From NCBI GenBank assembly GCA_903930665.1, contig CAIYZI010000167.1, positions 1-9,620 on the forward strand: 9,620 nucleotides of DNA. The letters are read 5' to 3'. The notes under the pieces are model-generated. The model was not told the origin of the DNA. It ran no database searches and saw only the letters and a list, made by a program, of their open reading frames with translations. A program made the position numbers and the translations under genes. This stretch comes from an uncultured beta proteobacterium. GTDB taxonomy: Bacteria; Pseudomonadota; Gammaproteobacteria; Burkholderiales; Burkholderiaceae. This document shows, in pieces, positions 7,146 to 9,620 of the stretch (within the stretch, counting starts at the first letter, position 1; every line of letters starts with the position of its first letter).

Positions 7146-8291
7146 ATGAAAATTAAAAAGAAGGATAATGAAAATACCGCTCTGCCTATTAGCAATAACT
7201 CGCTTAAACCATTGATATTTTCATTTTTTTCTGGCGCAGGGTTTTTAGATCTTGGATTTGAAGAGGCAGGTTTTTCAATTGGCTATGTCAATGAGGTTCA
7301 TGGGCCATTTGTTGAGGCATATAAGTATTCGCGTGAGCAATTAAATCTACCGACGCCAAAATATGGAATCTATGAAGGCGATATATCGGACTGCCTAGAT
7401 GGAAAAGAATCCAAGCGTTTGGCAAAATTAATTAAAGAAACCAAAGAAACGGGCCAAATAGTTGGTTTTATTGGAGGCCCTCCCTGCCCTGATTTTTCGG
7501 TTGGCGGAAAAAATAAGGGTGAGCATGGAGATAATGGCAAGCTTTCGAAAACCTACATCAACTTAATTTGCAAACATAAGCCTGATTTTTTTGTCTTTGA
7601 AAACGTTAAGGGCTTATATCGAACCGTTCGCCATCGTGAATTTTTTGAGGGGCTTAAAAAGGAATTAAATGATAGCGGCTACCAGTGTACTGAGCGCCTA
7701 ATTAATTCGATTGAGTATGGTGCGCCGCAAGATCGCGAGCGAATTATTTTGGTGGGCTTCTTAGCTAAAAAAAGTAAACTCGATTTCAATAAGTTTGATT
7801 GGTTTTCAGAAACCATCTACAAAGAGAAGGAGGCATTTAAATTTCCGTGGCCACAGTCCCAAGCAATTGCAAAATCTCGAACAATGCCAAAGGGAATACC
7901 TCCAGAACTTACCATTAAATATTGGTTTGACAGGAATGATGTGGAAAATCATCCCAATGCCCATCATCAATTTAAGCCGCGTGCTGGATTGGCAATGTTT
8001 GAAGTTGTTGACGAGGGGGATGATAAAAAGAAGTCTTATAAAAGGTTGCATCGCTGGCGCTACTCTCCTACTGCAGCCTACGGTAATAACGAGGTGCATA
8101 TCCATCCTTGGTTGCCTAGGCGAATTTCAGTCGCAGAAGCGCTTGCAATCCAATCTTTGCCTAAAGAATTTGTTTTGCCGCCAACTATGTCGCTCACAAA
8201 TATGTTTAAAACCATTGGAAATGGCGTGCCATACTTGGCTGCCATTGGAGTTGCGCAAACTATTAAAAATTTCCTTGCCGCGGATCACTAA
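7146..8291 (+). CDS. C5-cytosine DNA methyltransferase 2
   Basis: A second SAM-dependent cytosine-5 methyltransferase, 381 residues. Motifs in order: motif I IFSFFSGAGFLDLGFEEAG (from about 24), motif IV GGPPCPDFS with nucleophile C114, motif VI FENV (151-154), motif VIII APQDRER (193-199), a target-recognition region (about 215-325), then RRISVAEALAIQSLP and TIGNGVP for motifs IX and X. All catalytic motifs are intact. It is clearly different from methyltransferase 1 (no shared target-recognition segment by eye), so it is not a recent duplicate. The first 20 residues are charged and precede the fold; the ATG at 7146 lacks a clear Shine-Dalgarno, but the only in-frame alternatives would cut into motif I. 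The stop shares one base with the endonuclease start (TAATG), so the two are translationally coupled as a classic modification-restriction pair. Confidence 0.95.
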   Translation: MKIKKKDNENTALPISNNSLKPLIFSFFSGAGFLDLGFEEAGFSIGYVNEVHGPFVEAYKYSREQLNLPTPKYGIYEGDISDCLDGKESKRLAKLIKETKETGQIVGFIGGPPCPDFSVGGKNKGEHGDNGKLSKTYINLICKHKPDFFVFENVKGLYRTVRHREFFEGLKKELNDSGYQCTERLINSIEYGAPQDRERIILVGFLAKKSKLDFNKFDWFSETIYKEKEAFKFPWPQSQAIAKSRTMPKGIPPELTIKYWFDRNDVENHPNAHHQFKPRAGLAMFEVVDEGDDKKKSYKRLHRWRYSPTAAYGNNEVHIHPWLPRRISVAEALAIQSLPKEFVLPPTMSLTNMFKTIGNGVPYLAAIGVAQTIKNFLAADH

Positions 8292-9373
8292 TGAAATTAA
8301 CAGCTGAAAATTTGCTAAGAGCAATAGCTAGCCTGCCTAAAAATACATGGTTTAACTATGTAAGCGAGAGGACTCAGACTAAAGTTCAGGTTGTGCGAGT
8401 ACAGGAACCGGAAGGACCAATTTATATACGCCGCCACAAGCGTGACGGAACACAGGATGATTGCTCTATTTCTAAGGAAATGCTTTGGCGTGCGGCAAAT
8501 GCAATTAGCGAAAATGTGCCCATAAATTTTGAAAGGGTGTTTGGTAGCAGCTACAACACGCGATCCGCATTAGAAGCATTATTGGCCCACACATCCGAGT
8601 TTTACTGGTGTAAGCCAGGGCGAATAGAGTTAATTCATGATTCTTCGAGGATCAAAGAGGGGCACAAGCATCTAGTTTGGAGGCCAAGTCAACCACATCA
8701 AAAGGCTTCGATGTATAAGGTTGAGGACATAGAGGCAATCTCTGAGTTACCTTCTCAGCTAGTTTCATATGATTCCTTAACTGGGGTGGACGTAGCCCCA
8801 ACCGATAATATTTCTGCTGAGGTAAAGCGCCGTCATCTGCAAATGCAAATACGACTTATTGAAATTGGTTGCATGCTTGGATTTCGCACTTGGGTGGCCC
8901 AAAATGATAAGGGCTACCAATATGGAGACCAAAAAATTGGCATGCTGGATGGCGTCATTGGGCAGCTCTCAGAAGAGCGCATTCTGTCTTCGTTTCCCGA
9001 GGCAATTAATGCTGCAAAATTGATTGATTGTGTATGGTTTAAAAATGGTAGGTTTATGCCCGCGGTAATGGAGGTTGAGCACAGCACGGGAATTACAAGT
9101 GGCCTCAATCGAATGAAGAAATTTCAAGAACTAGGGCCGCCTGTGCGCGATGTGCGTTGGGTTATTGTTGCGGCAGATGAGGATCGTGCAGAAGTTCTAA
9201 GAAAAGCAAATGACCCTCAATTTGCATCATTGGAAACAAAGTATTTTTCATATGGCGCCGTTGAAGAGTTATACGATCTTTGTAAGCGACGGGGCGTTAC
9301 AAACTTATCTGTTAACGAGGGCTTTATTGACTGTTTTATGGAGTCTTGTATTCCATCGCAGCGTGTACATTAG
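8291..9373 (+). CDS. Probable type II restriction endonuclease, PD-(D/E)xK fold
   Basis: Predicted to cut DNA at the site protected by the neighbouring methyltransferases. Of 360 residues, the C-terminal half carries a nuclease-like core: a helix with E191 (LIEIGCMLGFRTWVAQND), D246 in KLIDCVWF, and E261/E263 in VMEVEHSTGITSGLNRM, followed by strand WVIVAA (about 300-306). The D...ExE arrangement with EVEHST followed by a glycine-leucine helix is a pattern I associate with restriction-endonuclease-like proteins; here glutamate stands where many have lysine. The N-terminal half (1-170) has no motif I recognise and may contribute to DNA recognition. It is the last gene of the cluster and directly coupled to methyltransferase 2. 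It ends only 15 bases before the transposon-end repeats. The assignment rests on motif and position; a different nuclease-fold accessory protein is possible. Confidence 0.75.
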   Translation: MKLTAENLLRAIASLPKNTWFNYVSERTQTKVQVVRVQEPEGPIYIRRHKRDGTQDDCSISKEMLWRAANAISENVPINFERVFGSSYNTRSALEALLAHTSEFYWCKPGRIELIHDSSRIKEGHKHLVWRPSQPHQKASMYKVEDIEAISELPSQLVSYDSLTGVDVAPTDNISAEVKRRHLQMQIRLIEIGCMLGFRTWVAQNDKGYQYGDQKIGMLDGVIGQLSEERILSSFPEAINAAKLIDCVWFKNGRFMPAVMEVEHSTGITSGLNRMKKFQELGPPVRDVRWVIVAADEDRAEVLRKANDPQFASLETKYFSYGAVEELYDLCKRRGVTNLSVNEGFIDCFMESCIPSQRVH

Positions 9374-9387
9374 CCCAGCATAAACTT

Positions 9388-9484
9388 AGTCGCACTAACT
9401 ATTAATAAAAGTCGCATTAACTGTTGAATAAAATCCTGAAAAACTCTCTCTTTTTCGCATTAACTTCTGATCATTCACACTAAT
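9388..9484. repeat. Direct repeats of the transposon end (likely TnsB-binding sites)
   Basis: The core TCGCAYTAAC occurs at 9390-9399, 9412-9421 and 9455-9464, with a weaker fourth copy TCACACTAAT at 9475-9484. The first two sit in near-identical 22-23-base tandem units (9388-9409 and 9410-9432) that also share the flank TT(G)AATAAA. Start-to-start distances are 22, 43 and 20 bases, about 1, 2 and 1 units, all in the same orientation. Tn7 ends carry arrays of roughly 22-base TnsB sites, some contiguous and some spaced, so both period and layout fit. No gene overlaps the array; the stretch 9374-9504 has no coding potential that I can see. Confidence 0.75.
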
Positions 9485-9486
9485 GG

Positions 9487-9506
9487 AAAATCAAATCGCT
9501 TGATTT
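9487..9506 (-). terminator. A+T-rich hairpin at the end of the flanking regulator gene (weak terminator candidate)
   Basis: AAATCAA (9488-9494) and TTGATTT (9500-9506) form a perfect 7-base-pair stem with a 5-base loop. It overlaps the stop of the minus-strand gene at 9505-9507. On the minus strand it is followed by only a short T run (TTTT then CC), and the stem has one G-C pair, so termination would be weak. Confidence 0.25.
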
Positions 9507-9620
9507 AAGCAAGGACTAGTGGGTTGATGGAGTAGCCCACTTTAGGAATTGAAGAAATCAGTTCGCGTGTTTCTCCAGCTTCCGCTATCTTGTTCTTAAT
9601 TCCCCAAATGCTGACTCGGA
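9505..9620 (-). CDS. C-terminus of a winged-helix transcriptional regulator (5' part beyond window)
   Basis: The minus strand is open from the right edge to the TAA at 9505-9507, giving 37 visible residues. RVSIWGIKNKIAEAG followed by ELISSIPKVGYSINP matches the recognition helix and wing of the OmpR/PhoB/CadC-type domain (family pattern: ...I..LRKKI...I.TV...GYRL). The effector or receiver part is off the window, so whether it is a response regulator or a CadC-like protein cannot be told. It lies outside the inferred transposon tip and is probably a host gene, with the element sitting about 25 bases past its stop. The call rests on a short fragment. Confidence 0.6.
   Translation of the reverse strand, partial: RVSIWGIKNKIAEAGETRELISSIPKVGYSINPLVLA

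Larger units (their letters stand above)
1..9479. mobile_element. Tn7-like transposon, tnsA-proximal end with R-M cargo (partial)
   Basis: Seen: adjacent tnsA- and tnsB-type genes read leftward and off the window, a five-gene cargo block lies on the tnsA side, and a cluster of short direct repeats closes the block at 9388-9484. TnsA plus a DDE TnsB is the heteromeric transposase signature of Tn7-like elements. The tip is placed at 9479 because the minus strand there starts 5'-TGTGAATGATC, matching the TGT that usually begins elements of this transposase superfamily. The outermost repeat overlaps the tip, so the boundary could be a few bases off. The left end, tnsC and any target selector (TnsD/TniQ) lie outside the window. 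It could be a decayed element, but both transposase genes are intact as far as visible. Confidence 0.8.

Noticed and set aside
7795..8307. Long alternative-frame open reading frame (170 codons) inside methyltransferase 2
   Set aside because: It overlaps the methyltransferase's target-recognition region and motifs IX-X completely, and its translation shows no recognisable domain and is rich in Cys, Leu and Arg as expected from an out-of-frame reading.
9374..9504. CRISPR-like spacing in the terminal repeats
   Set aside because: Only short, degenerate 10-22-base copies with two directly adjacent units and no spacers of constant length; transposase-binding sites explain them better.
9518..9541. 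AGTGGG...CCCACT inverted repeat
   Set aside because: It lies inside the coding end of the winged-helix gene (GYSINP region) and has no T tract, so it is most likely incidental rather than a terminator or regulator site.

Overview
The window is one end of a Tn7-like transposon carrying a five-gene restriction-modification (R-M) type cargo, plus about 140 bases of flanking DNA. The moderate-to-low GC content (judged by eye) and protein style suggest a Gram-negative proteobacterium. A freshwater betaproteobacterium such as Polynucleobacter is a guess, because no rRNA or other marker gene is present.

Layout. Bases 1-2264 hold two transposition genes reading leftward: tnsA (2264-1614) overlaps tnsB (from 1617, running off the left edge without a stop) by four bases. 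A short divergent region (2265-2350) separates them from a rightward cluster. That cluster is a C5-cytosine DNA methyltransferase (2351-3562), a protein with two GHKL ATPase domains and a histidine-kinase-like centre (3588-5684), a receiver-domain protein (5681-7036), a second C5-cytosine methyltransferase (7146-8291), and a probable PD-(D/E)xK restriction endonuclease (8291-9373). Genes 2 and 3 overlap by four bases and genes 4 and 5 by one. A 109-base gap before gene 4 may hold a second promoter.

At 9388-9484 there are four degenerate copies of a TCGCAYTAAC motif at roughly one- and two-unit spacings (22, 43 and 20 bases). These look like TnsB-binding sites of the tnsA-proximal transposon end, with the tip probably near 9479. 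Just beyond it, on the minus strand, lies the 3' end of a winged-helix regulator gene (stop at 9505-9507). The putative tip is about 25 bases past that stop. This resembles the way Tn7 inserts just downstream of glmS with its tnsA-proximal end facing the gene.

Working model (inference). The two methyltransferases would protect a target site and the endonuclease would cut unmodified DNA. The unusual part is a kinase-like GHKL protein and a receiver protein embedded between them. These could form a phosphorelay or ATP-driven sensor that gates restriction. The left end of the transposon, any tnsC/tniQ genes and the target-site duplication are outside the window, so the element is only partly seen.
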